Shown: positions 23,632 through 31,863 of the stretch, in pieces
How the letters are laid out: the number at the start of each line of letters is the position of its first letter
Position numbering within the stretch: position 1 is the stretch's first letter
DNA from: Bacilli bacterium
Lineage (GTDB): Bacteria; Bacillota_I; Bacilli_A; RF39; UBA660
DNA: 53,002 nt
Assembly: GCA_017418945.1 (NCBI GenBank)
Contig: JAFOMI010000026.1
Location: 1 to 53,002, forward strand
Direction: 5' to 3'
Program-made: the position numbers and the translations under genes
Notes under the pieces: model-generated
What the model saw: the letters and a program-made list of their open reading frames with translations, nothing else
Databases searched by the model: none
What the model was told of the DNA's origin: nothing

Positions 23632-26163
23632 CTACTTTTTATTAATTTCATTCTTTAAATCAAATAATGTTTTTAAAGCATCCATTGGAGTCATATTTAA
23701 AATATCCATATTCTTAATTTCTTCTTCTATTTTAGATTCTTTAACAGTTTCAAGTGGAAGAGATAATTCAACTAAACATTCTTTATTATCATTATTTTCG
23801 TATGTTTTTAATATTTCATCCGCTCTTTTAATTAATGAATCTGGTAATTTTGCAAGTTTAGCTACATGAATACCATAACTCTTATCAACAGATCCTTCTT
23901 TTATTTTATGTAAGAAAGTAATATTACCATTTTCTTCAATCGCTGATACGTGAACATTTTTTAATCTTGGTAATCTATCTGATAAAGATGTTAATTCATG
24001 ATAATGTGTTGAGAAAAATGTTTTAGCATGTACTTTATCATGTATATATTCAATTATTGCTGCTGCTAAACTCATTCCATCATATGTTGCAGTACCTCTA
24101 CCAAGTTCATCAAATAAAATCAAACTATTTTCTGTAGCATTACTGATTGCATTATTTGCTTCCATCATTTCTACCATGAATGTAGATGATCCTGAAACTA
24201 AATCATCGGAAGCACCTATTCTTGTAAATATTTTATCAAATATAGGTAAATTAGCTTCCTTGCAAGGTACAAAACTTCCCATTTGAGCAAGAATACTAAT
24301 TATTGCCATTTGTCTTTCATAAGTAGATTTACCTGCCATATTTGGCCCTGTAATTAGTAATATAGTTGTATCTTTATCAAAATAAATATCATTAGGAGAA
24401 TATTCATCATTTAATACCTTTTCAACAACTGGATGTCTTCCATCTTTTATACTAATTATATGTTCATTGTTAAGTGTTGGTCTTACAAAATTATTTTCTT
24501 CCGCAACTACTGTAAGAGATTGAAGTACATCAAGTTCACTAATAGATAAAGACAAATCTTGTAAATCTCTAATATATTCTTTTATCTTATTTCTAATATC
24601 AATAAATAATTCATATTCAAGTGAAACAATTTTTTCTTCAGCACCTAATATAAGTGCTTCCTTTTCTTTTAATAAAGGAGTTATAAATCTTTCACCAGTA
24701 GATAAAGTTTGTTTTCTTTCATAACCAAATTCTTCTTTTATATCCTTAATAGAACCTTTACTAACTTCTATATAATATCCAAAAACTTTATTAAAACCAA
24801 CCTTTAAAGTCTTAATACCAGTTCTTTCTCTTTCTAAAGATTCAAGTCTAGATACAAAATCTTTATTATCTTTTCTAGCAGACTTAATTTCATCTAACTC
24901 TTTATTATATCCTTCTTTAATTAAATAACCTTCTTTTAATGAAACAGGTGCATCTTCATAAATAGATTTATCAATTAATTCATATAACTCATCAAAAGTT
25001 TTAATTTCATTAAAACCAAGTTTTTTAACTATATCATTAATCTTTGGTAATTCTTTTAAAGAAGTTTTTAATTGAAGTAAATCTCTTGCATTAGCAGAAC
25101 CAAATCCAACTTTACCTACTAATCTTTCTAAATCATATACATTATCAAGAGCATCTCTTAAATCATCTTTTAAAATAAATTCATTAGATAATTTGGTTAT
25201 TTTATCGTATCTACTTTCAATAACTTCTTTATTAACAAGTGGATTTAAAATCCATTTTTTTAATAATCTCGCTCCCATTGCAGTTTTAGTTTTATCAAGA
25301 AGCCATAATAACGAATACTTCTTTTCTTTTGTTCTAATATTTTCAATTAATTCAAGATTTCTTTTAGTGTTAATATCCATTCTTAAGAATGAATTTTCAT
25401 TAACTATATTTACCTTTTGTAAATGAGTTAAACTTCTTTTTTGAGTAGATTCTAAATATGAAAGTAAATGCTTAACACAAGTTATTATTCTTTCATCACT
25501 AATGTCTTTATAAATATCACTATAATCATTAAATAAATCTCTATTATTATAAATAGAAATAGTTAAATTATAGTGTCTTTTAACTTCAGCTAATATTTCT
25601 CTATTAAAATCTGTTGTTATTACTATTTCTTTAATATTTCTTTCTAATATTTCACTAACTAATTTATTATCATCTTTTTCAATAACAAAAGCATTAAATT
25701 CACCAGTTGTTATATCAGAATAACTAACTACATAAACATAATTTAAATCAAGTACATTACCTATATAGTTATTTGATTTTTCATCAAGCATTTCACTATT
25801 CATTTTAGTACCAGAAGATACTACTTGAATAATATCTCTTTTAACAAGTGATTTAGTTAATTTTGGATCTTCTACTTGCTCACAAATAGCAACTTTATAA
25901 CCTTTTTCAATTAATTTATTAATATAAATTTCAGCTGCATGATATGGAACACCACACATTGGAACTCTCTCTTCTAAGCCACAAGATTTACTTGTTAAAG
26001 TTAATTCTAGATCTCTTGAAACATTAATTGCGTCTTCAAAAAACATTTCATAGAAATCTCCTACTCTAAAAAATATAACTGTATCTAAATTTTCATTTTT
26101 AACATCAATATATTGTTTCATCATTGGAGAAACTTTTGTTATATCTACATCTGCCATTTTCAT
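23632..26163 (-). CDS. mutS: DNA mismatch repair protein MutS
   Basis: MutS binds mismatches and small loops and recruits MutL. The 843-residue protein carries the mismatch-reading FYEMFFEDA in domain I, the connector and lever/clamp domains, and the ABC-type ATPase: Walker A GPNMAGKSTYERQ, signature STFMVEM, Walker B LILFDELGRGTATYDG and switch STHYHELTSL. The C-terminal dimerisation tail is present. The ATG at 26163 follows AGGTGA; the in-frame GTG at 26172 is part of that ribosome site. mutL is not adjacent (45.3-47.1 kb). A TATAAT upstream with a weak -35 suggests its own promoter. Confidence 0.96.
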   Translation of the reverse strand: MKMADVDITKVSPMMKQYIDVKNENLDTVIFFRVGDFYEMFFEDAINVSRDLELTLTSKSCGLEERVPMCGVPYHAAEIYINKLIEKGYKVAICEQVEDPKLTKSLVKRDIIQVVSSGTKMNSEMLDEKSNNYIGNVLDLNYVYVVSYSDITTGEFNAFVIEKDDNKLVSEILERNIKEIVITTDFNREILAEVKRHYNLTISIYNNRDLFNDYSDIYKDISDERIITCVKHLLSYLESTQKRSLTHLQKVNIVNENSFLRMDINTKRNLELIENIRTKEKKYSLLWLLDKTKTAMGARLLKKWILNPLVNKEVIESRYDKITKLSNEFILKDDLRDALDNVYDLERLVGKVGFGSANARDLLQLKTSLKELPKINDIVKKLGFNEIKTFDELYELIDKSIYEDAPVSLKEGYLIKEGYNKELDEIKSARKDNKDFVSRLESLERERTGIKTLKVGFNKVFGYYIEVSKGSIKDIKEEFGYERKQTLSTGERFITPLLKEKEALILGAEEKIVSLEYELFIDIRNKIKEYIRDLQDLSLSISELDVLQSLTVVAEENNFVRPTLNNEHIISIKDGRHPVVEKVLNDEYSPNDIYFDKDTTILLITGPNMAGKSTYERQMAIISILAQMGSFVPCKEANLPIFDKIFTRIGASDDLVSGSSTFMVEMMEANNAISNATENSLILFDELGRGTATYDGMSLAAAIIEYIHDKVHAKTFFSTHYHELTSLSDRLPRLKNVHVSAIEENGNITFLHKIKEGSVDKSYGIHVAKLAKLPDSLIKRADEILKTYENNDNKECLVELSLPLETVKESKIEEEIKNMDILNMTPMDALKTLFDLKNEINKK

Positions 26164-26213
26164 ATACTTCACCTACAAAAAATTATAACATTTAAATATT
26201 AATAAGTAAATTA

Positions 26214-26232
26214 AAAAAGCCATAAAGGCTTT
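26214..26232 (-). terminator. terminator before mutS
   Basis: On the minus strand, AAAGCC pairs with GGCTTT around a short loop, with a T run after it; it ends the unit of the anchored hypothetical gene. Confidence 0.6.
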
Positions 26233-26903
26233 TATTTTTCATATATTTTCTTACTTAAATTAAATATTTTAGTTATAGTTTTAGCACTATCTAAATCATA
26301 AATTTTCCCTATTAAACATAATTCATTATCACTATTTAAATACATGCTTGCACTATCTAATTTAATACTATCAAATTCCATAATAGATGCATCATATATT
26401 GATGTAAATTCATCCCCATACATGTGAGTTCTTCTATAATTATTTAAAGTACCTTCTTTAATTAATTCACTATCAAATATAGATTCTAATAAAGTTCCAA
26501 TAGAGCCTTCTACCTTTGATAATTTCATTAATTCGCTATTACTTATTTCTTCTTTATTTTTTATATTAATATTAAAAGTCTTATAAACCTTTTCTTCATC
26601 ACTTTCAAAACTAATAACTAAAGATAATATATCATTATTCAAATAATAATCATACTTAGGCTTATAATTATTAAGTATTTTATATGTATCTTTAATCTTT
26701 TCATTAACTTCATCACAAGATAAATTAATATATGGTACATTTTTATCATTAATTTTTTTATTAATAACAATCTTATTATTAGTATCTTTATTATTTTTGC
26801 TATCAAAAAACTTATCATAAATAAATGCTGATCCAAATACTATTAATAATAATGAAACAAATATTATAATATATAGCTTATTCTTACTTTTTTTATTTTC
26901 CAT
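26232..26903 (-). CDS. hypothetical membrane-anchored extracellular protein
   Basis: Not recognised. The 223-residue protein has a short basic N terminus, one membrane helix (about 10-28), an Asn/Lys/Asp-rich linker, and an outward globular domain of about 170 residues. The domain contains YINLSCDEVNEKIKDTYKIL and ends with a conserved-looking LCLIGKIYDLDSAKTITKIF. Its layout resembles DUF3298-type or similar secreted domains only superficially. The start follows GAGGTG. It is divergent from ylbJ across a 76-base gap and is followed by a terminator, so it is a single-gene unit. Confidence 0.65.
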   Translation of the reverse strand: MENKKSKNKLYIIIFVSLLLIVFGSAFIYDKFFDSKNNKDTNNKIVINKKINDKNVPYINLSCDEVNEKIKDTYKILNNYKPKYDYYLNNDILSLVISFESDEEKVYKTFNINIKNKEEISNSELMKLSKVEGSIGTLLESIFDSELIKEGTLNNYRRTHMYGDEFTSIYDASIMEFDSIKLDSASMYLNSDNELCLIGKIYDLDSAKTITKIFNLSKKIYEK

Positions 26904-26946
26904 ACTAACACCTCAATTATATTTTATCAAAAATAACAAACAAAAG

Positions 26947-26974
26947 AAATATTTAAATATAAAATACATATATT
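26947..26974 (+). promoter_or_regulatory. sigma-E-like promoter of ylbJ
   Basis: AAATATT (26947-26953), 13 bases, CATATATT (26967-26974). Both boxes differ from the sigma-E consensus at one position. The ATG follows only five bases after the -10, so the transcript would begin at about the start codon. Confidence 0.5.
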
Positions 26975-26979
26975 TAATT

Positions 26980-27837
26980 ATGAAAAAAATAATAACAGTA
27001 TTAATTCTACTTCTTGAAGTATTTTTAATTATTTACTCAAAAGAAATAACTAAGGAATTTATATTAACACTTAAAATTTTTATGTATAATTTAATGCCTA
27101 TTTTATTCTTTCAATTAACTATTACAGAATTATTAAAAAACTTAAATTTATATAAAATAATTCCTTCTAAAATAGAAAAAATTTTTTCTTTAACTAAAAA
27201 TGAAGCACTTATAATTCTATTATCAATGCTTTCAGGATACCCAAATAATATAAAGTTATTAAAAGATAAAAATAATGAGTATTTAAATTATATATCAAAT
27301 TATATTAATCCTCTATTTATAATTACAGTAGTATCTAAAGTTTATCTTAAAAATATTAAAATTGGATTAATAATTCTATTAAGTCATATAATATCAAATT
27401 TAATATTAATGTATTTGTTAAGAAGTAAATATACTAAAACAAAAGAAGAACATGATTATAATTTATCAATTTCAAATACATTAAATAACACTTGTAATGC
27501 ATTAAAAATAATATTAACTAATCTATTATTTATTTCTATATTTATAACTTTATTAAAATTAACAATCCCTATCAATAATATAATTAAAGCATTCTTAATA
27601 GGTTTAGTTGAATTTTCAAGAGGAATATATGAAATATCTCTTTTGAACATAAGTATATATTTAAAAGGTCTATTAATAACAATAATAATAACATTCCAAA
27701 GTTTATCAATTCACTTTCAAATAATTAGTATTAATGAAAAAATAAAATACATTAAGTTTCTTTTATATAGATTACTTAATGTATTATTATCGATTATTAT
27801 TTATTTTATATTAGTTTTTTTAATGTATAAAATCTAA
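26980..27837 (+). CDS. ylbJ: YlbJ-like sporulation integral membrane protein
   Basis: YlbJ is a mother-cell membrane protein required for normal spore formation in Bacillus and belongs to the nucleoside-recognition/gate fold. The 285-residue protein has about eight membrane helices. The signature block LSMLSGYPNNIKLL, followed by NYINPLFIITVVSKVYLKN, matches the YlbJ pattern of ASGYPVGAKL and NTSNPLFIFGAV. It is shorter than the Bacillus protein (about 400). No ribosome site precedes the ATG at 26980, and the sigma-E-like box sits right before it. The 3' end overlaps the prepilin peptidase gene by 18 bases tail to tail. A later internal start cannot be excluded. Confidence 0.75.
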   Translation: MKKIITVLILLLEVFLIIYSKEITKEFILTLKIFMYNLMPILFFQLTITELLKNLNLYKIIPSKIEKIFSLTKNEALIILLSMLSGYPNNIKLLKDKNNEYLNYISNYINPLFIITVVSKVYLKNIKIGLIILLSHIISNLILMYLLRSKYTKTKEEHDYNLSISNTLNNTCNALKIILTNLLFISIFITLLKLTIPINNIIKAFLIGLVEFSRGIYEISLLNISIYLKGLLITIIITFQSLSIHFQIISINEKIKYIKFLLYRLLNVLLSIIIYFILVFLMYKI

Positions 27838-28620
27838 AACCATATTAAAGTCTATTTGACATAAATATAGTATAACTGTTGCGGCCGCTAAATAAGGTCC
27901 AAAAGGAAGCATTGCTTCACTCTTTCTATATGCATTATATATTGATATTGGTAAAGCAATAAATGACGCAATAAATATAACAATTATAGACATTTTATAG
28001 CCCATCATAATTGCGATTAAACACATCATTTTAACATCTCCACCACCTAGAGATTCCTTCTTAAAAATCATATCTCCCATTTTTTTAATAATATACATAA
28101 TAACAAACATAACAACTGCATCAATAAGCATAAATATTATTAAATATCCAGCATCAATCATATTTGTTAATTCTTCATTTTTAAAGCCCAAATAAACTTT
28201 TAATGCCATTAAAATAACAGAAGATACTATTAATAATTCATCAGGTATTAACATATATTTTATATCACCAAGAGTAATAACTATTAAAGAAGATAAAAAT
28301 AATAGACCAATTGCTAATTTAATATATGGATATGATTCTTTAATAAATACAGTATATGCTAATGAAAATATAATACCTGTTCCAAGTTCAAATAATAAAT
28401 ATAAAATTGAAATCTTTTGATGACAGTTTTTGCATCTACCTTTACATAAAAAATATGATAAAACAGGAATCTTTTCTATAAACGATAATTCATGATTACA
28501 ATTATCACATTTAGATTTAGAAAAAATATTCTTATCTACAGGTAATCTATATCCTATATTAATAAAAAAAGGAGATAAAATAATACCAATAAAGAAAAAT
28601 AATATTGAATTTAATGTCAT
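27820..28620 (-). CDS. type IV prepilin peptidase (A24), ComC/PilD-like
   Basis: Membrane aspartic protease that cuts and often N-methylates prepilins. The 266-residue protein has the N-terminal cytoplasmic zinc-type cysteine cluster (KCDNCNHE, then CKGRCKNCHQK) between the first two helices. The catalytic aspartates sit in LGDIKYMLIPDELL and in SLGGGDVKMMCLIA, the GxGD motif. About eight membrane helices are visible. It would serve competence or pilus assembly, but no pilin or secretion ATPase gene is in the window. The start lacks a perfect ribosome site; the upstream region has GAGGCGAT. Confidence 0.92.
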   Translation of the reverse strand: MTLNSILFFFIGIILSPFFINIGYRLPVDKNIFSKSKCDNCNHELSFIEKIPVLSYFLCKGRCKNCHQKISILYLLFELGTGIIFSLAYTVFIKESYPYIKLAIGLLFLSSLIVITLGDIKYMLIPDELLIVSSVILMALKVYLGFKNEELTNMIDAGYLIIFMLIDAVVMFVIMYIIKKMGDMIFKKESLGGGDVKMMCLIAIMMGYKMSIIVIFIASFIALPISIYNAYRKSEAMLPFGPYLAAATVILYLCQIDFNMVLDFIH

Positions 28621-28714
28621 ATAATCGCCTCTACTATAAAAAGTATATCATAAAAAAATATGTTTTAAACTTTTTTTATTACATACATATAATATTTTAT
28701 AAGGAGGTTTACAT

Positions 28715-28999
28715 ATGTTTAATCAATATAATCCCTTTATTTATCAAATACCATCTAGATTTAGTTTTCAATCACTACTTACAAATACTCAAAAAACATT
28801 AAATATAATTAATCAAACATTACCTATAGTAAAAGAAGTAAAGCCAATAGTTAATAACGCTAGAACATTATTTGGAGTTATGAAAGGCTTTAATAAAGTA
28901 AATAATAATTATAACAATTATAATTACAATTATAATAATGAAGTAAAAAAAGAAAGTGTAAATAATGAATCTAATAATGGTCTAAACTTTTTTGTATAA
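28715..28999 (+). CDS. yqfQ: YqfQ/VrrA-like protein, probable spore coat component
   Basis: A 94-residue protein starting MFNQYNPFIYQIPSRFSFQS. A helix-like NTQKTLNIINQTLPIVKEVKPIV then leads to the family signature ARTLFGVMKGF. The tail is a low-complexity run of Asn-Tyr repeats (YNNYNYNYNN). This is the layout of Bacillus YqfQ and Bacillus anthracis VrrA, whose variable tandem repeat lies in a similar Gln/Tyr-rich segment. The start follows a perfect AAGGAGG. The upstream DNA contains CATACATA and CATATAATA, which look like sigma-E and sigma-K -10 boxes, and also TATAAT, so its control is uncertain. A terminator follows directly. The Asn-Tyr run may vary in length between strains. Confidence 0.7.
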   Translation: MFNQYNPFIYQIPSRFSFQSLLTNTQKTLNIINQTLPIVKEVKPIVNNARTLFGVMKGFNKVNNNYNNYNYNYNNEVKKESVNNESNNGLNFFV

Positions 29000-29030
29000 A
29001 AAAATGAATAATAGTATTATTCATTTTTTT
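29000..29030. terminator. bidirectional terminator between yqfQ and recO
   Basis: ATGAATAATA (29004-29013) pairs with TATTATTCAT (29015-29024), flanked by A and T runs that serve both strands. Confidence 0.7.
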
Positions 29031-29766
29031 AAATATAAGTATACTTAATATTATTTAAGAATTCTTTAGTTTTCATATATAAACCTGAGAAAGTATCATA
29101 ATACTCACTTATATATTCATCTATTTCTTTTTTTATATTTGGTTTAACATCAAGTTTAGTTATTTTATCAATATCTGCATAATATAATAATCTAATTATT
29201 TTTAATGTTTTTTTATCTACTATCTTTTCGTTTGTATGATGTTCCTTACATACAAATCCACCCTTTTCTACAGATAAAGTTAAAACTTTACTAGATGCGC
29301 ATACTGAACAAGAATCAAAATTAGGACTAATTCCTAAATATGATAAATATTTTAATTCTAAAATATTACATATTAATTCAGAATCAAATCCTTCCTCTAT
29401 TTTTAATATAGAACTAACAAGTAAATCATAGATAACAGAATTATTATTTTCTTTTATTACTTGAGATGCTAAATCAATCATGTATGAAGCAAAGCTTACT
29501 TTTAATAAATCATTTTTTATATTAAATAAAGGATTTATTATATCAGCACAAATAAGTGTACTTAACTTACCTTCTTTATAATTTATTTGAAATTCAGCAT
29601 ATGTAAGCTTAGTACTAATACTTCTTAAATTACTTTTTAATCTTTTACTTCCTTTTGCTATAACACCTATAATTCCATATTCTTTTGTTATTATATTTAA
29701 TAATTTGCTAGATTCTTTATAAGGTTTCTCACTTATAATAATTCCATTAACTCTCGTAATCTCCAA
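29029..29766 (-). CDS. recO: DNA repair protein RecO
   Basis: RecO loads RecA on SSB-coated DNA together with RecR. The N-terminal OB domain (1-80) has VNGIIISEKPYKESSKLLNI and GVIAKGSKRLKS. The helical part contains the zinc-finger cysteines FDSCSVCASS and a later KGGFVCKEH. The length of 245 is typical. The TTG at 29766 lies ten bases after AAAGGA; a TTG at 29775 is in frame but too close to it. The start lies inside yqzL in another frame, so translation is probably coupled. The gene order era-yqzL-recO is that of Bacillus. Confidence 0.9.
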   Translation of the reverse strand: MEITRVNGIIISEKPYKESSKLLNIITKEYGIIGVIAKGSKRLKSNLRSISTKLTYAEFQINYKEGKLSTLICADIINPLFNIKNDLLKVSFASYMIDLASQVIKENNNSVIYDLLVSSILKIEEGFDSELICNILELKYLSYLGISPNFDSCSVCASSKVLTLSVEKGGFVCKEHHTNEKIVDKKTLKIIRLLYYADIDKITKLDVKPNIKKEIDEYISEYYDTFSGLYMKTKEFLNNIKYTYI

Positions 29767-29863
29767 TTCTATCAAATCCTTTATTAATTAATTCTTTATA
29801 TTTAAGAAAATAATTAATATCACCTGTTTTTTTAAATAATTCCCATAAATCTGTTTTTGTCAT
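29747..29863 (-). CDS. yqzL: YqzL-like small protein
   Basis: A 38-residue protein starting MTKTDLWELFKKTGDINYFL and ending in KGFDRIGDYES. It matches the pattern of Bacillus YqzL, a short protein of the form W..F..TG.I..YL..KE that always lies between era and recO. Function is unknown. The ATG at 29863 follows GGTGAT. Its last 20 bases overlap the recO start in a different frame. Because it is so short, automated calls are likely to miss it. Confidence 0.75.
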   Translation of the reverse strand: MTKTDLWELFKKTGDINYFLKYKELINKGFDRIGDYES

Positions 29864-29900
29864 ATTATCACCATTAATATAATGGTTATTTTTTTAGATA

Positions 29901-30791
29901 TTATTCAAAATTATTTTCATCAAAACCAAATTCTACTAAATATTTATCTCTATCTCTCCAATTATTTACAGTCTTAACAAATAAGTCTAAATAAACTCTT
30001 TTACCAACTAAATTTTCAATATCTTTTCTTGCCGATGTACCAATATCTTTAATCATCTCACCATTATGACCAACTAATATCTTTTTAATTCCATCTCTTT
30101 CAACTATAATAGCAGCATTTATTATAACTGCTTCTTTCTTTTCTTCATAATTTTCTAAAACTACAGTTACTGCATGAGGAACTTCTTCTCTTGTCTTTCT
30201 AAGTACTTTTTCTCTAATTAATTCAGATATTAAAAATCTAATACTTTTATCAGTATATAAATCTTCAGGATATATTCTTTCTCCATCTTCTAAATATTCT
30301 TTTACTGTTTTTAATAATTCATCAATATTTTTTTCCTTCAAAGCACTTATTGGAATAATTTCTTTAAAATCATATTTATCTTTATAATTTAAAATAAGAT
30401 TAAATAATTCATCTTTTTTTATTTTATCGACTTTATTAAGAATTAAAAAAGTATTAACATTTTCTTCTTTAATCTTATCTAATATAAATTCATCTCCCTT
30501 ACCTAAAGGAGTTGAAGCATCAAGCATAAATAAAACAAGATCAATACCTTCAAGTGAAGAATATGACTCTCTATTTAAAAATTTTCCTAATTTATTCTTT
30601 GGTTTATGAATACCAGGAGTATCAACAAAAATGATTTGTGAATCATTATCATTATATATTCCTTGAATATTATTTCTTGTTGTTTGAGGTTTATCTGAAG
30701 TTATTGCAACCTTTTCTTTTATAATTGAGTTTAATAATGTAGATTTACCAGCATTTGGTCTTCCTACTAATGATACTACTCCAACTTTCAT
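29901..30791 (-). CDS. era: GTPase Era
   Basis: Era binds the 3' end of 16S rRNA and checks small-subunit maturation. The GTPase domain has G1 GRPNAGKSTLLN, the switch region, G3 DTPGIHKP, G4 NKVDK and G5 SALK. The C-terminal KH domain (about 205-290) includes the RNA-binding segment ILVGHNGEMIKDIGT. The 296-residue length is standard. It is one gene downstream of ybeY, which also acts on 16S rRNA; that pairing is conserved. Bacillus has dgkA and cdd between them, missing here. Confidence 0.96.
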   Translation of the reverse strand: MKVGVVSLVGRPNAGKSTLLNSIIKEKVAITSDKPQTTRNNIQGIYNDNDSQIIFVDTPGIHKPKNKLGKFLNRESYSSLEGIDLVLFMLDASTPLGKGDEFILDKIKEENVNTFLILNKVDKIKKDELFNLILNYKDKYDFKEIIPISALKEKNIDELLKTVKEYLEDGERIYPEDLYTDKSIRFLISELIREKVLRKTREEVPHAVTVVLENYEEKKEAVIINAAIIVERDGIKKILVGHNGEMIKDIGTSARKDIENLVGKRVYLDLFVKTVNNWRDRDKYLVEFGFDENNFE

Positions 30792-30808
30792 ATATTACTT
30801 CCTTTCAA

Positions 30809-31249
30809 TTAATTTTCTTTTAAAATTCCATATTCATTTAATATTTTTTCTTGAAGAGGAAACATAATTTCTTCATCTTCTTTTTTCATATGATCATATC
30901 CTAGTAAATGCAAAAAACCATGAGTTACTAAAAAAAATAATTCTCTTTTAACTGAATGATTATATTCTTTAGCTTGATCATAAACTTTATCAATAGAAAT
31001 AAATATATCACCAAGTAATCTTTCTTTAACTTCATAATCTTCATTTTCTTCAAGCGCAAATGAAATTACATCTGTAGGTCTATCAATACCTCTATATTCT
31101 TTATTAATTTCATGTATTTTTTCATTATCTACAATAATTATAGAAAATGATGCATCTATATTCATATATTTAATTAAATATTTTGTATATTCATCAAGTT
31201 CTTCTATTTCTTTTAATTTTTCATCTGTTAAATTATTTATTGTTATCAT
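30809..31249 (-). CDS. ybeY: endoribonuclease YbeY (rRNA maturation factor)
   Basis: Zinc-dependent RNase involved in 16S rRNA 3' end maturation and ribosome quality control. Family signatures: YRGIDRPTDVISFAL, and the metal site HGFLHLLGYDH with three histidines. There are 146 residues from the ATG at 31249, which follows GGGGGAT. The frame extends upstream to a TTG at 31264 that lies inside that ribosome site. It overlaps the VanZ-like gene by four bases (ATGA). In Bacillus phoH and yqfF lie just upstream; neither is seen. Confidence 0.93.
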   Translation of the reverse strand: MITINNLTDEKLKEIEELDEYTKYLIKYMNIDASFSIIIVDNEKIHEINKEYRGIDRPTDVISFALEENEDYEVKERLLGDIFISIDKVYDQAKEYNHSVKRELFFLVTHGFLHLLGYDHMKKEDEEIMFPLQEKILNEYGILKEN

Positions 31250-31863
31250 CTTATAATCCCCCAAAAAGTATATTTTGAATATAATATTACAATTAATATT
31301 ACAAATAATATTACAATTATATTTTTAAACAAATTAGTTCTAAAAATTGATGGCAACTTATTTTCGATACAATTAATTGTAATATAAATTAAAGCCCCTA
31401 AAAAGCTACCAATCAGATTTAAAATTATATCATCAACATCAAAAGTTCTTCCTATTTTCAATTGAGTAAATTCAATAACACTTGATGTTACAAGTGAAAT
31501 GATAATTGTAGGAAGTGGATTCTTTGTTTTCATAATATGCGCAACAAAATATCCAAATGGTACAAATAATATAATATTTCCAATTATATTATGTATAAAT
31601 ACTCTAGATCCAAAAGTATATCTAAATATTTCTTTAAATGGAACAAAATTATTAGTTCCATAATTAACATCTTGAAACGTAACAACATAGAATAATAATA
31701 ATGCATATAATAACGATACTAAAGACATTAATTCTTTATAAAACACAAACTTTTCATTATTAACAAGTAAATACATTAATCTAATTGCAACCATTACTAT
31801 AGTAAATATAATAATCATAGGATAATTTTCACTAAGAGCCATCTTGAGTGTATTCTCTATCAT
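31246..31863 (-). CDS. VanZ-family membrane protein
   Basis: Four or five membrane helices in 205 residues. The block HNIIGNIILFVPFGYFVAHI, followed by SSVIEFTQLKIGRTFDVDDI and LNLIGSFLGALI, is the VanZ signature. VanZ gives low-level teicoplanin resistance in enterococci, and the broader family is widespread and mostly uncharacterised, possibly acting at the envelope. The ATG at 31863 follows AAAGGGTGA; a GTG three codons earlier is part of that site. It overlaps the yqfD end and the ybeY start, so it is embedded in the yqeY-recO operon in the place where Bacillus has phoH and yqfF. Confidence 0.85.
   Translation of the reverse strand: MIENTLKMALSENYPMIIIFTIVMVAIRLMYLLVNNEKFVFYKELMSLVSLLYALLLFYVVTFQDVNYGTNNFVPFKEIFRYTFGSRVFIHNIIGNIILFVPFGYFVAHIMKTKNPLPTIIISLVTSSVIEFTQLKIGRTFDVDDIILNLIGSFLGALIYITINCIENKLPSIFRTNLFKNIIVILFVILIVILYSKYTFWGIIR

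Noticed and set aside
26639-26836. Minus-strand frame of 65 codons inside the anchored hypothetical gene
   Set aside because: Same strand, different frame, all Leu/Ile/Met from AT-rich sequence; no ribosome site.
28605-28802. Plus-strand frame of 65 codons starting inside the prepilin peptidase leader
   Set aside because: It overlaps the better-supported yqfQ-like gene in another frame, has no ribosome site and has an implausible composition.
28916-28948. Asn-Tyr codon run in the yqfQ-like gene as a mobile repeat or phase-variable tract
   Set aside because: Short imperfect repeat typical of the family's low-complexity tail. Length variation is possible but cannot be shown from one sequence, so it is noted only in the gene entry.
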